Notes: a model not told the origin generated them from the sequence alone. Numbered from the stretch's first letter, positions 1-6,704 are shown. The stretch is DNA of 7,984 bases from Giesbergeria sp. (GCA_017998735.1 JAGOCN010000058.1:1-7984); one strand, 5' to 3'. Numbers and translations are program-made.

Positions 1-87
1 GTGCTGGTGCAGGCAGACCAGGCGTACCTGGTACGCCAGCCGGAAACCGCTGCAGACACCTTCAGGGGCGAACAGCTGCTGGCCTGA
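1..87 (+). CDS. C-terminal tail of an unidentified protein (5' truncated by window edge)
   Basis: Frame 1 is open from the first base to a TGA at 85-87 and reads as 28 residues ending in RGEQLLA. Third codon positions are mostly G or C (about 22 of 28), as in the real genes of this window, which favours genuine coding. No motif is recognisable in so short a tail and I cannot name the protein. The first codon happens to be GTG, but nothing shows that it is a start. The next gene on this strand begins 221 bp later, so the two are probably not tightly coupled. It could also be non-coding or belong to a minus-strand gene. Confidence 0.45.
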   Translation: MLVQADQAYLVRQPETAADTFRGEQLLA

Positions 88-120
88 AAGCCCCCTGCGG
101 TTGGCCAATGGCGCCTGTGA

Positions 121-153
121 CTTTCCCTGGCTTCAGCAAGAAGCCAGGGAAAG
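121..153. terminator. Perfect 14-bp hairpin, possible terminator of the upstream gene
   Basis: Arms at 121-134 and 140-153 are perfectly complementary (14 bp) around the 5-nt loop AGCAA. The hairpin lies 33 bp after the stop at 85-87 and 155 bp before the gene at 309. Its position suits an end-of-transcript structure, but no T-run follows it on either strand. It is therefore not a canonical intrinsic terminator and may serve in mRNA 3'-end stabilisation instead. The rest of the 88-308 gap shows only a weaker 7-bp inverted repeat (205-211 with 225-231) and no convincing promoter. Confidence 0.45.
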
Positions 154-308
154 CGCCTTCGCCTCACCTGCACTGCAACCAGGCAAACTCTGCTTTTCAG
201 CACATGTGCCTGTGCGCTCGGCAAAGGCACACGGTGCCCGTTGGTCATTATTTAACAAAAGCAATGTTCAGTTACAGTCTTGTGCTTATCTGATCTTTTG
301 ACAACAAA

Positions 309-1115
309 ATGCCCATCGAGCTTTACCGCGACCCCCAGCATGCCTGCTACATGTTCACCGACCTGATCGAGGAGGACGGACAGGCGGTGCAGGCCAACCA
401 GTTCCTGATCGTGGACAACGGCACCGGCGCCATCATCGATCCGGGTGGCAACCTGGCCTACAACCAGCTGTTCCTGGGCATGTCCAAGCATTTCTCTCCG
501 CAGAAACTGTCGTACCTGCTGGCCTCGCACGCCGATCCGGACATCATCGCCTCGCTGGACCGGTGGCTGACCAGCACCTCTGCGCTGCTGGTGATCTCGC
601 GCGTCTGGGAGCGCTTTGCACCGCACTTCACCAAGGTGGGAAAAACCGAAAACCGCGTGATCGGCGTGCCCGACAGCGGTGGCAGGCTTGCGCTGGGCAA
701 AAGCGAAATCTGGATGGTGCCAGCGCACTTTCTGCATTCCGAAGGCAATTTCCAGTTTTACGACCCTGTCAGCCGCATCCTTTTCACGGGCGACCTGGGC
801 GTGTCCATGGTCTCGGGCGCGCAGGCGGCCGTGCCGGTCACAGACCTGAAACCGCACATCGCGCGCATGGAAGGCTTTCACAAGCGCTACATGGTGTCGA
901 ACAAGGTGCTGCGCCTGTGGACGCGCATGGCGCGCCAGCTTGATATTTCCATGCTGGTGCCGCAGCACGGCGCGCCCATCCAGGGCAAGCAGGCCATTGC
1001 CGACTTTTTTGACTGGGCGGAAAATCTGGCCTGCGGCATCGACCTGTTTGACGAGGGCCACTACCAGCTGCCCACTGCACAGATCAGCCCGACGCCCCGC
1101 AAAACCTCTGCCTGA
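309..1115 (+). CDS. Stand-alone MBL-fold oxygen-binding di-iron (ODP-like) protein
   Basis: This 268-residue protein resembles the metallo-beta-lactamase-like di-iron domain of flavodiiron proteins (COG0426 type). The metal-ligand pattern is visible in order: H74-x-D76-x-D78, H143 in an LHSEGN context, D162 in FTGDLG and H220 in PQHGAP. In flavodiiron proteins these positions hold the diiron site that reduces O2 or NO. The C-terminal flavodoxin domain of those roughly 400-residue enzymes is absent, so this chain would need an outside electron donor, or it acts as an O2/iron sensor as described for the Treponema ODP protein. The usual HxExDH motif is altered: Asp replaces Glu and Ile79 replaces the last His. 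It has no signal peptide or membrane segment and is probably cytoplasmic. The ATG at 309 has no clear Shine-Dalgarno, but the protein reads in-family from its first residues. It converges with msrQ. The exact role is unknown. Confidence 0.88.
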   Translation: MPIELYRDPQHACYMFTDLIEEDGQAVQANQFLIVDNGTGAIIDPGGNLAYNQLFLGMSKHFSPQKLSYLLASHADPDIIASLDRWLTSTSALLVISRVWERFAPHFTKVGKTENRVIGVPDSGGRLALGKSEIWMVPAHFLHSEGNFQFYDPVSRILFTGDLGVSMVSGAQAAVPVTDLKPHIARMEGFHKRYMVSNKVLRLWTRMARQLDISMLVPQHGAPIQGKQAIADFFDWAENLACGIDLFDEGHYQLPTAQISPTPRKTSA

Positions 1116-1172
1116 GCACTGCTACCGCTTCGCTCCTGACAAAGCTGCGGCAAGGCCGAATTTTGCATTTCT

Positions 1173-1245
1173 GCATCAAAAAGGCCTCCAGCCCAGGCGC
1201 AGCAAGCGCCAGAAGCTATTTTTTTGATAGCATCAGAAAAAGGCC
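1173..1245. repeat. Comamonadaceae-type intergenic repeat with flanking direct repeats
   Basis: This stretch matches the style of a short dispersed intergenic element that I recall from Comamonadaceae genomes: A-tract, GGCCTCCAGC, a small hairpin, GCGCCAGAAGCTAT, then a T-tract. The core hairpin is GGCGC (1196-1200), loop AGCAA, GCGCC (1206-1210), with imperfect pairing further out. A near direct repeat flanks it: GCATCAAAAAGGCC at 1173-1186 and GCATCAGAAAAAGGCC at 1230-1245. The element lies exactly between two convergent genes. The link to a known repeat family is from memory and needs a genome search. Confidence 0.55.
1178..1225. terminator. Probable bidirectional intrinsic terminator between convergent genes
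   Basis: The GGCGC/GCGCC hairpin (1196-1210), with an imperfect outer stem, is bordered by A5 at 1178-1182 and T7 at 1219-1225. Read on the plus strand it offers a stem followed by T7 for the gene ending at 1115. Read on the minus strand it offers a stem followed by T5 for msrQ. The T-tracts are 8 to 13 nt from the core stem, so the outer imperfect pairing must form for classical termination. The location between two convergent stop codons supports the role. Confidence 0.5.
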
Positions 1246-1248
1246 GAT

Positions 1249-1268
1249 GGCTTCTTCACAAAGAAGCC
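1249..1268 (-). terminator. Hairpin overlapping the msrQ stop codon
   Basis: GGCTTCTT (1249-1256) and AAGAAGCC (1261-1268) form a perfect 8-bp stem with a 4-nt loop, and the msrQ stop codon (1258-1256) sits at the top of it. On the minus strand a T5 tract follows about 7 nt later (1241-1237), so this can act as an msrQ terminator. A second perfect 6-bp hairpin (1270-1275 with 1282-1287) lies just inside the gene. Confidence 0.5.
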
Positions 1269-1918
1269 ACTGCGGTTTTTGCCGCAGCACCTGTCTTTGA
1301 CACTGCAGCGCGGCGCTTCTGGCGTTCGCCCTGCACCACGCGCCAGCCCATCAGCAGTGCAACGATGGCGGCATAGACAAACACCTCGGCAAAGTTGTTT
1401 TTGGCAGCGCGCATCCAGAAAAAATGCAGCAAGGCCAGCCCGGCCACGCCGTACACCGCCTGGTGCAGCGCACGCCAGCGCGCTGCGCCCAGCCATTTGA
1501 TGGCGCGGTTGAACGATGTCGCGCTCAGCGCCGCCAGCAGCAGCAGCGCCATGAAGCCCACCAGAATGAAAGGGCGCTTGGGGATGTCGCGCACGATCTC
1601 GCCCCAGTCCAGCCCCATGTCAAACCAGGCATAGGCCAGCAGGTGCAGCACGGCATAGAAAAACACGAACAGCCCGAGCATGCGGCGAAACCGGGCCAGC
1701 GCCGGCGTGCCGGTCAGCACCCGCAGGGGCGTGACGGCCAGCACCAGGCACAGGCTGCGCAGGGTCCAGTCGCCCAGCGCGCGGATCAGCGCCTCGGCCG
1801 GATTGGCACCCAGCGCATCGAAGGCAGCGGCGTACACCAGCCAGGCAAAGGGCAGCAGCGCCAGCCCGAACACCACCGGCTTGGCGGCGCGGTGCATGGG
1901 CATTTTTTTCAGGTTCAT
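1256..1918 (-). CDS. msrQ: Protein-methionine-sulfoxide reductase heme-binding subunit MsrQ
   Basis: MsrQ (YedZ family) is an inner-membrane b-type heme protein that passes quinone-derived electrons to the periplasmic MsrP. The 220-residue product fits the family length. Hydrophobic segments appear at about residues 15-33, 53-67, 80-100, 115-133, 152-168 and 177-193. Histidines in conserved contexts are the likely heme ligands: H92 (VLHLLAY), H152 (RALHQAVYG) and H165 (LLHFFW). The LALLPFAWLV segment near the N-terminus also parallels E. coli YedZ. The tail after residue 195 is basic and then Ala-rich, as for a cytoplasmic end. The ATG at 1918 lies 82 bp after the msrP stop and has no evident Shine-Dalgarno, and in-frame ATGs at residues 6 and 8 are no better. 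It is most likely co-transcribed with msrP, and the pairing supports both assignments. Confidence 0.95.
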   Translation of the reverse strand: MNLKKMPMHRAAKPVVFGLALLPFAWLVYAAAFDALGANPAEALIRALGDWTLRSLCLVLAVTPLRVLTGTPALARFRRMLGLFVFFYAVLHLLAYAWFDMGLDWGEIVRDIPKRPFILVGFMALLLLAALSATSFNRAIKWLGAARWRALHQAVYGVAGLALLHFFWMRAAKNNFAEVFVYAAIVALLMGWRVVQGERQKRRAAVSKTGAAAKTAVASL

Positions 1919-2000
1919 GGCAATCGGGTGCGAAACGGGCCTCTGGCGCAGACCCGCTGCAGGCAGTGCAGCCGGTGCTGGCAGGGCCGGTTGCGCCTTG

Positions 2001-2999
2001 TCAGAAGAATTTTTTCAGGTCCATGCCGGCGTACAGCTGGCCCACCTGGGCTTCGTAGCCGTTGAACATGGGTGTCTTGCGGCGCTTGGCAAACAGGCCG
2101 CCTTCGCCAATGCGGCGCTCGGTGGCCTGGCTCCAGCGTGGGTGGTCCACGTCAGGGTTGACGTTGGAATAAAAGCCGTATTCTTGCCTGGCCGCCTTGT
2201 TCCAGGCAGTGGCCGGTTCCTTGTCGGTGAAGCGGATCTTGACGATGCTCTTGGCGCTTTTGAAGCCGTACTTCCACGGCACCACAAGGCGCACCGGCGC
2301 GCCGTTCTGCTTGGGCAGCACCTCGCCGTACATGCCAAAGGCCAGCAGTGTCAGCGGGTGCATGGCTTCGTCCAGGCGCAGCCCTTCGGTGTAGGGCCAT
2401 TCGAGCACGCGCGAACCCAGGGCCGGCATGGTCACCTTGTCCGCCAGCGTGACGAACTCCACATATTTGGCACTGCCTGTGGGCTCGACGCGCTTGATGA
2501 GCTCGGACAGCGAATAACCCACCCAGGGAATGACCATGGACCAGCCTTCAACGCAGCGCAGCCGGTAGATGCGCTCTTCCTGCGCACTGAGTCTGATCAG
2601 GTCTTCAATGCCGTACTTGCCCGGTTTTTTCACCAGGCCCTCGATTTCCACCGTCCACGGGGTGGTCTTCAAGGTGTGCGCGTTGCGCGCCGGGTCGGCC
2701 TTGTCGGTGCCAAATTCGTAGAAATTGTTGTAGCTGGTGGCGTCCTCGTAGCTGGTGGGTTTTTCCAGGGTGACCGCACCTGCCACGCCGGACTTGGCGC
2801 CCGCCAGCACAGGCAGCTTGCCGGGGCGTGCCCCCTCGGCCGCCAGCGCTTCGCGTCCGGCCCAGGCAGCCAGCGATGCGCCTGCAGCCCCGCTGGCCAT
2901 CAGCCGAAGCAGGTTGCGCCGCTCCTCGTACACCGTGCACGGCGTGATTTCAGAAGAAAAGGGATGGATGAAGCCGGAACGGCGGGAAGAAAAAGGCAT
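2001..2999 (-). CDS. msrP: Protein-methionine-sulfoxide reductase catalytic subunit MsrP
   Basis: MsrP (YedY, sulfite oxidase family) is a periplasmic molybdopterin enzyme that reduces methionine sulfoxide in proteins using electrons from MsrQ. The product has 332 residues. A twin-arginine signal spans residues 27-54 (ERRNLLRL, then an Ala-rich hydrophobic stretch), preceded by the family's SSEITP box at 15-20. The core motif [15 protein letters not shown] (145-159) places the Mo-ligand cysteine at C149. Further family stretches are [12 protein letters not shown] (240-251) and the C-terminal [15 protein letters not shown]. The ATG at 2999 was chosen because GGAG lies 6 nt upstream and because family N-termini begin about here. 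An in-frame GTG at 3035 would add 12 residues and lacks such support. The Tat box has Leu where Phe is usual (RRxLL), a tolerated variant. msrQ follows 82 bp downstream. Confidence 0.96.
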   Translation of the reverse strand: MPFSSRRSGFIHPFSSEITPCTVYEERRNLLRLMASGAAGASLAAWAGREALAAEGARPGKLPVLAGAKSGVAGAVTLEKPTSYEDATSYNNFYEFGTDKADPARNAHTLKTTPWTVEIEGLVKKPGKYGIEDLIRLSAQEERIYRLRCVEGWSMVIPWVGYSLSELIKRVEPTGSAKYVEFVTLADKVTMPALGSRVLEWPYTEGLRLDEAMHPLTLLAFGMYGEVLPKQNGAPVRLVVPWKYGFKSAKSIVKIRFTDKEPATAWNKAARQEYGFYSNVNPDVDHPRWSQATERRIGEGGLFAKRRKTPMFNGYEAQVGQLYAGMDLKKFF

Positions 3000-3005
3000 G
3001 GCGAA

Positions 3006-3009
3006 CTCC
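3006..3009 (-). promoter_or_regulatory. Shine-Dalgarno sequence of msrP
   Basis: The minus strand reads GGAG with a 6-nt spacer to the ATG at 2999. It is the clearest ribosome binding site among the starts in this window, and it decides the msrP start against the in-frame GTG at 3035. Confidence 0.7.
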
Positions 3010-3040
3010 GGTGTCCTGCAGGAAAAGCAATGCACCTATG

Positions 3041-3066
3041 GACGCGAAAACCCTTGCACTCGTTCC
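3041..3066 (-). promoter_or_regulatory. Candidate ECF-sigma-type promoter of msrP
   Basis: On the minus strand GGAAC (3066-3062) is followed after 17 nt by CGTC (3044-3041). This -35/-10 pair resembles promoters of extracytoplasmic-function sigma factors, which typically have an AAC-containing -35 and a CGT-type -10. Transcription would begin near 3034, giving a leader of about 35 nt that contains the Shine-Dalgarno. I found no good sigma-70 pair in the same gap. In Azospira, related msrPQ (yedYZ) genes are under an ECF sigma factor responding to reactive chlorine, which makes the idea plausible. The match is to a short degenerate pattern, so chance is possible. Confidence 0.35.
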
Positions 3067-3069
3067 GTA

Positions 3070-3100
3070 AACCTGCCGGTTTTTTTAATACCAGCAGGTT
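3070..3100. other. Inverted repeat between ccsA and msrP
   Basis: AACCTGC (3070-3076) pairs with GCAGGTT (3094-3100), with three further pairs inside after one C/A mismatch, around an AT-rich loop containing T7. No T-run follows the stem on the minus strand, so it is a poor intrinsic terminator for ccsA. It lies immediately upstream of the candidate msrP promoter and could equally be a regulator site or an mRNA-end hairpin. The neighbouring stretch 3101-3130 is AT-rich and A-tract-rich, unlike the rest of the window. Confidence 0.3.
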
Positions 3101-3133
3101 CAAGAAAGAAAATTCTGCTTTTTCAAAAAAGGA

Positions 3134-4483
3134 TCACAGCGTTCCGTAGCTGTGCAATCCGCTCAGGAACATGTTGACTCCCAGGAAGGCAAAGGTCGTG
3201 ACCACCAGCCCCACCAGTGCCCACCAGGCCGACACGGTGCCGCGCAGTCCCTTCATCAGGCGCATGTGCAACCAGGCTGCGTAGTTGAGCCAGACGATCA
3301 GCGCCCAGGTTTCCTTCGGGTCCCAGCTCCAGTAGCCGCCCCAGGCCTCGGCGGCCCACAGCGCGCCCAGCACCGTGGCAATGGTGAAGAACGCAAAGCC
3401 GACGGCGATCGACTTGTACATCATGTCGTCCAGCAGCGCGAGTGGCGGCAGCTTGGCGGCAATGCGGCGGCGGCCAAACAGGATGCTGCCCACGATCAGC
3501 GCCGAAATGCCGAAGTACACCATCCAGTAGCTCGACCCTGCGGCTTCGCCCGTGGTGGGACGGAACACCATCGGCTCGAAGCACAGCACCACGCCCAGCA
3601 GCCACAGGGGCGCGAGTTTGTACCAGCGCGTCTCGGTCGCCTGCTGCTTGATCAGGTAGGCAAAGGCCACCATGGCGGAAAGCGCAAAGGTGCCGTAACC
3701 GATGAAGTTGGCCGGCACATGCAGCTTCATCCACCAGCTTTTGAGGGCCGGCACCAGCGGCTGAATTTCATGCGCCTCGCGCACCACCGTGTACCACAGC
3801 AGAAAGCCCACCGCCGCGCTGACCACCAGCATGACAAAGGCGCCCAGGGCGCGTGTCTTGTACTGCTCCTCGTAGTACAGATAGAAGGTGGCCGTCATCC
3901 AGCAAAACATCACGAACACTTCGTAGAGGTTGCTGACCGGGATGTGGCCCACATCGGCACCCACCAGATAGCTTTCGTACCAGCGCACCAGCGTGCCGAT
4001 CAGCGCCATGCCGACCGCCACCCACACCAGGCGCGAAGCGATAAGGGACATGGCAGCACCTTCTCCGCGCGAGACCATGCCGATCCAGTAAAAGATGGTG
4101 CCCATGAAAAACAGCATGCTCATCCAGAGGATGGCCGACTGGCTGGACAGAAAATACTTCAGCCCGAACACCGTTTCGGCCTGCGCCAGCTGCCCCTGGC
4201 CGTCCTGCTGGTACAGCGCAATCGCCAGCAGCGCAAAACCGGCGGCCACCAGCATCAGCACCCGCAAGGGCCGCCAGAACCAGCCCAGCCAGATGGCGGC
4301 AGGAATGGCGCCCAGCAAGATGCCCTTTTCGTACACGTCCATGTACGCGGCATAGCGCTGCAGGGCAAACAGGCCACCGGCCACCACGATGGCGGCAAAC
4401 AGCCAGTCGAACCAGTTGCGCCGCGAGCTGAAGCTTTCGTTCAGGGTCAGCGTGGTGGGGCTGGTGGTGGTTGCGGTGTTCAT
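3134..4483 (-). CDS. ccsA: System II cytochrome c biogenesis heme protein CcsA (ResC; often annotated CcsB)
   Basis: CcsA is the WWD-domain partner of ResB in the System II heme transporter/cytochrome c synthase, which delivers heme to the periplasm and ligates it to CxxCH motifs. The 449-residue product is strongly hydrophobic, with many predicted membrane spans. The WWD signature WGGYWSWDPKETWAL is at 381-395. Histidines in family contexts are H255 (KLHVPANF) and H444 (GLHSY), the likely periplasmic axial ligands, and H406 (WLHMR), a transmembrane ligand. It is longer than roughly 320-residue CcsA proteins because of an N-terminal extension of about 130 residues with its own membrane segments, a form I associate with betaproteobacteria. 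Its ATG overlaps the resB stop as ATGA (4483-4480), implying translational coupling. Naming varies: ccsA in Bordetella work, and CcsB in automated annotation following TIGR03144. Confidence 0.95.
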   Translation of the reverse strand: MNTATTTSPTTLTLNESFSSRRNWFDWLFAAIVVAGGLFALQRYAAYMDVYEKGILLGAIPAAIWLGWFWRPLRVLMLVAAGFALLAIALYQQDGQGQLAQAETVFGLKYFLSSQSAILWMSMLFFMGTIFYWIGMVSRGEGAAMSLIASRLVWVAVGMALIGTLVRWYESYLVGADVGHIPVSNLYEVFVMFCWMTATFYLYYEEQYKTRALGAFVMLVVSAAVGFLLWYTVVREAHEIQPLVPALKSWWMKLHVPANFIGYGTFALSAMVAFAYLIKQQATETRWYKLAPLWLLGVVLCFEPMVFRPTTGEAAGSSYWMVYFGISALIVGSILFGRRRIAAKLPPLALLDDMMYKSIAVGFAFFTIATVLGALWAAEAWGGYWSWDPKETWALIVWLNYAAWLHMRLMKGLRGTVSAWWALVGLVVTTFAFLGVNMFLSGLHSYGTL

Positions 4484-6642
4484 GCCGTGGTTCCTGTGGG
4501 GCGCACCCCGATGAGTTTTTCGGTGATCTGGGCGAATTCATCGTCGCCGTCCATCGTCTTGCGGTTCGTGGACAGCGCCATGGTGGCGTGCGAGCCGCCG
4601 TCGCGCGGCGCAAGCCACACCCAGATGCGGCGCTCGCGCACGTAGAGCATGGCAAAAATCCCCAGAATCAGCAATGCACAGCCCAGATAGACAACATTCT
4701 TGCCAGGGGCACGCGCCACCTGGAAGACGCTGGCCTGCACCTGGTTGAAGTCCTTGAGCTCGAACACCACCGGCGCCGGGTAGATCTGCGAGTCGCTCAG
4801 GGCCAGCACGGACTGCGTCATGAAGTCCTGGGTTTGCGCATTGGGCTGCAGCGGCGCCAGACCGGCACGTTCACGCGCCACCTGCGCCAGCTCGAACAAT
4901 GTGCCGTTCAGGATGCGCACCAGCACCTCGCCAGCGCGCGAACGCTCGGCTTCGGGCACGTTCAGTTCCATGAAGTCGGCAATGGCAGGCAGCCCGCCCT
5001 GGGGCTTGCCGTTTTCGGAAACACCCGTGGTGCCCGTGCCTGCAAAAAGGCCCAGGGCACGCGCTGCCGACTGCGCCAGCTGCTCGGCCAGTTCGGGGCG
5101 CGAACCGTCCACCACCAGGGCCGCATAGCGCCGCACCGCCTGCTCGCGCGCTGCCGGGTCGGCCAGGGCGCTGCGCAACTGCATGAAACCGTCCAGGCTG
5201 CCATCGGCATCGGCGGGCACGCGCAGGTAGCGAAACGGCTCGGACGGCGTCTCGCGCACCCCCAGCAGGAACACCGACGGGCCGCCCTCTTCCATGGTGA
5301 CCGGCAGCATGTAGTTGTGGTACTCGCGGGCCTGGCCGGAGGCGTCGCGCAGCTTGTAGCCAATGCTCGGGCCGACGTTGCGCAGCTCCTTGTTGGTGAC
5401 GGTCTTGTTGGCTGCACCCAGGCGTGAATCAATCGAATGGCGCAGGTCCACCTTGCGCACATCGACGCCCGGAGCAGCGTTTTCGCCGGCAAAGTTCTCC
5501 ACGTTGATGGTGCGCAGCGAAATCACTTCCAGGCCCAGCGCCTGGCCGTTGCTGCCCTGGATGGTTTGCGCCGCGCCGCCCACCGTGCCCTTGACCTCGA
5601 AGGGTTTGGCATCGGCGCTGCCGCCCATGGGCTGGGCCTTGAGCGTCACGGCCGAGCCGCCATCGTCAAAGCTGGACTGGTAGATTTCAACGCCCTTGTA
5701 GTGGGCCGGGTGGTTGACCTCGATGCGCGCCGGCACCACTTTGCCGGTGGCGTTGTCGTGGATCAGCACCTCGCTGGCAAACAGCTTGGGCATGCCGGTG
5801 GAGTAGTACTCGACGATGAATTTCTTCAGCTCGACGGAAAACGGCAGGTCCTGCAGCAGGATGCCGTCCGACTGGCTCAGGATGGCCGTGCCGGCGCGCG
5901 AGCCTTCGGACACCAGCAGGTTGCCGCGAAAAGTCGGGTTGCGCTCGCTCAGGCGGTGCTGCGGCGCCACCTCGGAAATCAGCCCGCCGCCGGTGTAAGG
6001 CACCTTGCCGTTGAACCACATCTGCGCACGCACGATCAGGTCGCCGTCCAGCAGGCCGCCCAGGCACACCAGCACGATGGCGCTGTGCGCGGCAATGTAG
6101 CCGAGCTTGTTGGCCGCGCCCGCCTTGGCCGCCACCATCCAGCCGGTGCCCGGCCCGGCGGCGGTGTCGCGCTGCTGCAGTTTCACTTTCCAGCCGCCGC
6201 CCACCAGCATCTGGCCGATGCGCCGGGCTTCCTGCTCCGGTGCGCCCACCAGGTGGGTCTGCGCCTTGTGGTGAAAGGCCTGCAGGTTCTTTTCGCGGAT
6301 GTCTTCCTTGTAGGTTTTCAGGTTGGCCAGGATCTTCGGGGTGCTGCGCGCAATGCACAGCGAGGTGCTGGTCACCAGAAACGCCAGGATCAGGATGAAC
6401 CACCAGGCGCTGTAGACCGCATTGAGCTTGAGGGCGGCAAACAGCTCGGCCCAGAACGGCCCGAACTGGTTGACATAGTTCACGGCCGGCTCGTGCTGCT
6501 TGAGCACCGTGCCGATCACGGAGGCAATGCAGATCACCGTCAGCAGCGAAATTGCAAACCGCATGGACGACAGCAACTCCACCGTGCTGCGCATGGCCTG
6601 CGATCCCGAAGAGGGGCGAATGCCCAGGGTGTTATCAGACAT
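4480..6642 (-). CDS. resB: System II cytochrome c biogenesis protein ResB
   Basis: ResB (called CcsB in Bordetella work, Ccs1 in plastids) forms the heme-handling complex with CcsA and is needed to attach heme to apocytochromes c. The 720-residue product opens with the family segment VELLSSMRFAISLLTVICIASVIG. Membrane spans lie at about 28-48, 79-97, 182-202 and 650-668, with a large periplasmic domain of roughly 450 residues between the last two. H186 in GYIAAHSAIVL is a good candidate for the conserved transmembrane heme ligand, and NHPAHYKGVEIYQSSF (310-325) is a typical ResB stretch. I chose the ATG at 6642, giving MSDNTLG as in related proteins. An in-frame TTG at 6660 would add six residues and abuts the upstream terminator. 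Neither start has a clear Shine-Dalgarno. The gene overlaps ccsA by ATGA. Confidence 0.95.
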   Translation of the reverse strand: MSDNTLGIRPSSGSQAMRSTVELLSSMRFAISLLTVICIASVIGTVLKQHEPAVNYVNQFGPFWAELFAALKLNAVYSAWWFILILAFLVTSTSLCIARSTPKILANLKTYKEDIREKNLQAFHHKAQTHLVGAPEQEARRIGQMLVGGGWKVKLQQRDTAAGPGTGWMVAAKAGAANKLGYIAAHSAIVLVCLGGLLDGDLIVRAQMWFNGKVPYTGGGLISEVAPQHRLSERNPTFRGNLLVSEGSRAGTAILSQSDGILLQDLPFSVELKKFIVEYYSTGMPKLFASEVLIHDNATGKVVPARIEVNHPAHYKGVEIYQSSFDDGGSAVTLKAQPMGGSADAKPFEVKGTVGGAAQTIQGSNGQALGLEVISLRTINVENFAGENAAPGVDVRKVDLRHSIDSRLGAANKTVTNKELRNVGPSIGYKLRDASGQAREYHNYMLPVTMEEGGPSVFLLGVRETPSEPFRYLRVPADADGSLDGFMQLRSALADPAAREQAVRRYAALVVDGSRPELAEQLAQSAARALGLFAGTGTTGVSENGKPQGGLPAIADFMELNVPEAERSRAGEVLVRILNGTLFELAQVARERAGLAPLQPNAQTQDFMTQSVLALSDSQIYPAPVVFELKDFNQVQASVFQVARAPGKNVVYLGCALLILGIFAMLYVRERRIWVWLAPRDGGSHATMALSTNRKTMDGDDEFAQITEKLIGVRPTGTTA

Positions 6643-6661
6643 GGGGTGGGAAGGTACCAAA

Positions 6662-6704
6662 TAAAAAAAGGCGGGGCCATCGTGTGGATGGACCCGCCCT
6701 TTTA
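6662..6704 (-). terminator. Strong intrinsic terminator after the c4-type cytochrome gene
   Basis: GGCGGG (6670-6675) pairs with CCCGCC (6693-6698). Inside, CCATC (6677-6681) pairs with GATGG (6687-6691) around the loop GTGTG, with one G/A mismatch between the two stems. On the minus strand a T7 run follows directly (6669-6663), so this is a textbook terminator for the cytochrome gene ending at 6766. On the plus strand T4 follows, so weak reverse activity is possible. It ends only 20 nt before the resB ATG. Confidence 0.85.

Noticed and set aside
101..301. Two overlapping small open frames (66 and 61 residues) in the gap before the ODP-like gene
   Set aside because: They run through the 121-153 hairpin, have no Shine-Dalgarno or recognisable motif, and two competing frames of equal length suggest chance.
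298..303. TTGACA resembling a perfect -35 box
   Set aside because: It sits only a few bases before the ATG at 309, so any promoter using it would start inside the gene.
252..1061. 269-residue minus-strand open frame over the ODP-like gene
   Set aside because: The plus-strand frame has the metal-ligand motifs and balanced composition; the reverse frame is a shadow rich in His, Arg and Val.
1680..3149. 489-residue plus-strand open frame over msrP and msrQ
   Set aside because: It lies antisense to two well-recognised genes, its composition is the Arg/Ala/His-rich type produced by the reverse strand of GC-rich coding sequence, and no domain is visible.
3152..4645. 497-residue plus-strand open frame over ccsA
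   Set aside because: It is antisense to the clear WWD protein and is a His/Gln/Arg-rich shadow translation without motifs.
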